The position numbers were made by a program, and so were the translations under genes. From an uncultured Oscillospiraceae bacterium (GTDB taxonomy: Bacteria > Bacillota > Clostridia > Oscillospirales > Oscillospiraceae), in contig CALWXA010000056.1 in the NCBI GenBank assembly GCA_944385395.1, forward strand, positions 1 through 42,616: a DNA stretch of 42,616 bases, in the 5' to 3' direction. This document shows, in pieces, positions 42,377 through 42,616 of this stretch. Below the pieces are notes generated by a model that saw only the letters and a list, made by a program, of their open reading frames with translations, did not search any database and was not told where the DNA came from. Position 1 is the stretch's first letter; the number at the start of each line of letters is the position of its first letter.

Positions 42377-42454
42377 AAAGCCGTGCGCTGACAGATGCCG
42401 CCTGTCGCTGTTGGACGCAGCGTCCATCTGATTTTGCAAAAAGCGGGAACTGAG

Positions 42455-42493
42455 AAAAAAGAAAGAGCCTGCGGACAAAGATCCGCCGGCTCT
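42455..42493 (-). terminator. Minus-strand intrinsic terminator near the right edge
   Basis: On the minus strand the stem AGAGCC/GGCTCT continues with GCGGA/TCCGC after one mismatch (42464-42475 with 42482-42493) and is followed by TTTCTTTTTT. It points to a minus-strand gene entering from the right of the window. 42377-42454 holds no supported gene. Confidence 0.6.
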
Positions 42494-42542
42494 GAGTCTG
42501 TCGATAAACCTTCCCGCCGAAGGTTTCGGAGGGAAAGATAGT

Positions 42543-42616
42543 GTGAAAGAAAACCGTCAGGGTTGTCTTTCACGTCCAGTCAAACCACTTTTTGAAACTT
42601 TTTTGAAGTTTCAAAA
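42543..42616. repeat. Hairpin-rich right end, possibly the tail of a minus-strand gene
   Basis: Two inverted repeats: GTGAAAGA/TCTTTCAC (42543-42550, 42566-42573) with an inner AACC/GGTT, and an 11-bp perfect repeat TTTTGAAACTT/AAGTTTCAAAA (42590-42600, 42606-42616). One minus-strand frame reads 'FKKWFDWT' then TGA at 42572-42570, so 42570-42616 could be the last codons of a gene to the right. Too little is visible to decide. Confidence 0.3.

Overview
The window looks like chromosomal DNA of an anaerobic, low-GC-phylum but moderately GC-rich Clostridia member, most likely Oscillospirales (Oscillospiraceae/Ruminococcaceae-like). This is inferred from gene content and promoter style, not from a marker gene. 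The supporting content is an NfnAB-type bifurcating transhydrogenase, a GlgC plus GlgD pair in a glgBCDAP cluster, TRAP uptake, a sortase-type surface protein, a DUF5662-like protein, strong TTGACA/TATAAT promoters, AGGAGG ribosome sites and short intrinsic terminators. I found no rRNA, tRNA, CRISPR array, insertion sequence or phage gene.

Layout. 1-2298 (minus): asparaginase, amino-acid-binding lipoprotein and a permease cut by the window edge, behind a leader with a strong terminator. 2569-3513: AraC-type regulator. 3575-5356 (minus): a large beta-helix surface protein with a C-terminal sorting signal. 5666-15497: a catabolic island with a FadR-type GntR regulator, an aminotransferase and 2-hydroxyacid dehydrogenase operon (minus), a YtcJ-like amidohydrolase with a RocB-like M20 hydrolase (plus), and a TRAP transporter dctPQM (plus). 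15641-17215: a DUF5662-like protein and an orphan radical SAM enzyme. 17301-19007 (minus): three gene remnants joined end to end (EamA exporter, GPH symporter, M20 amidohydrolase) downstream of an intact D-aminoacylase (19010-20731). 20914-23561: XRE/TPR regulator and an MFS transporter. 23633-25868 (minus): nfnB and nfnA. 26055-27320: a trigger-factor homologue whose ribosome-binding loop is degenerate. 27374-30161 (minus): orphan oligopeptide-binding lipoprotein and a DEAD-box helicase. 30426-38679 (minus): glycogen genes in transcription order glgB-C-D-A-P. 39121-40044: nitrilase. 40191-42037: small YtrA-type GntR regulator, ABC ATPase and ABC-2 permease, followed by an orphan coding fragment and a hairpin-rich end.

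The most interesting feature is the 5.6-15.5 kb island. Perfect or near-perfect palindromes of the form TTGYATRCAA / TGTATACA sit at the promoter of the GntR gene, at the promoter of the dehydrogenase-aminotransferase operon, at the promoter of the amidohydrolase operon, and upstream of the TRAP promoter. This suggests one GntR regulon. I infer that a TRAP carrier imports an anionic amide or acylated amino acid, the amidohydrolase and M20 enzyme release an amino acid, and transamination plus 2-keto-acid reduction consume it. The substrate is unknown. The wider window is rich in C-N hydrolases (asparaginase, amidohydrolase, M20 enzymes, D-aminoacylase, nitrilase), which fits a scavenger of amide-bonded nitrogen compounds.
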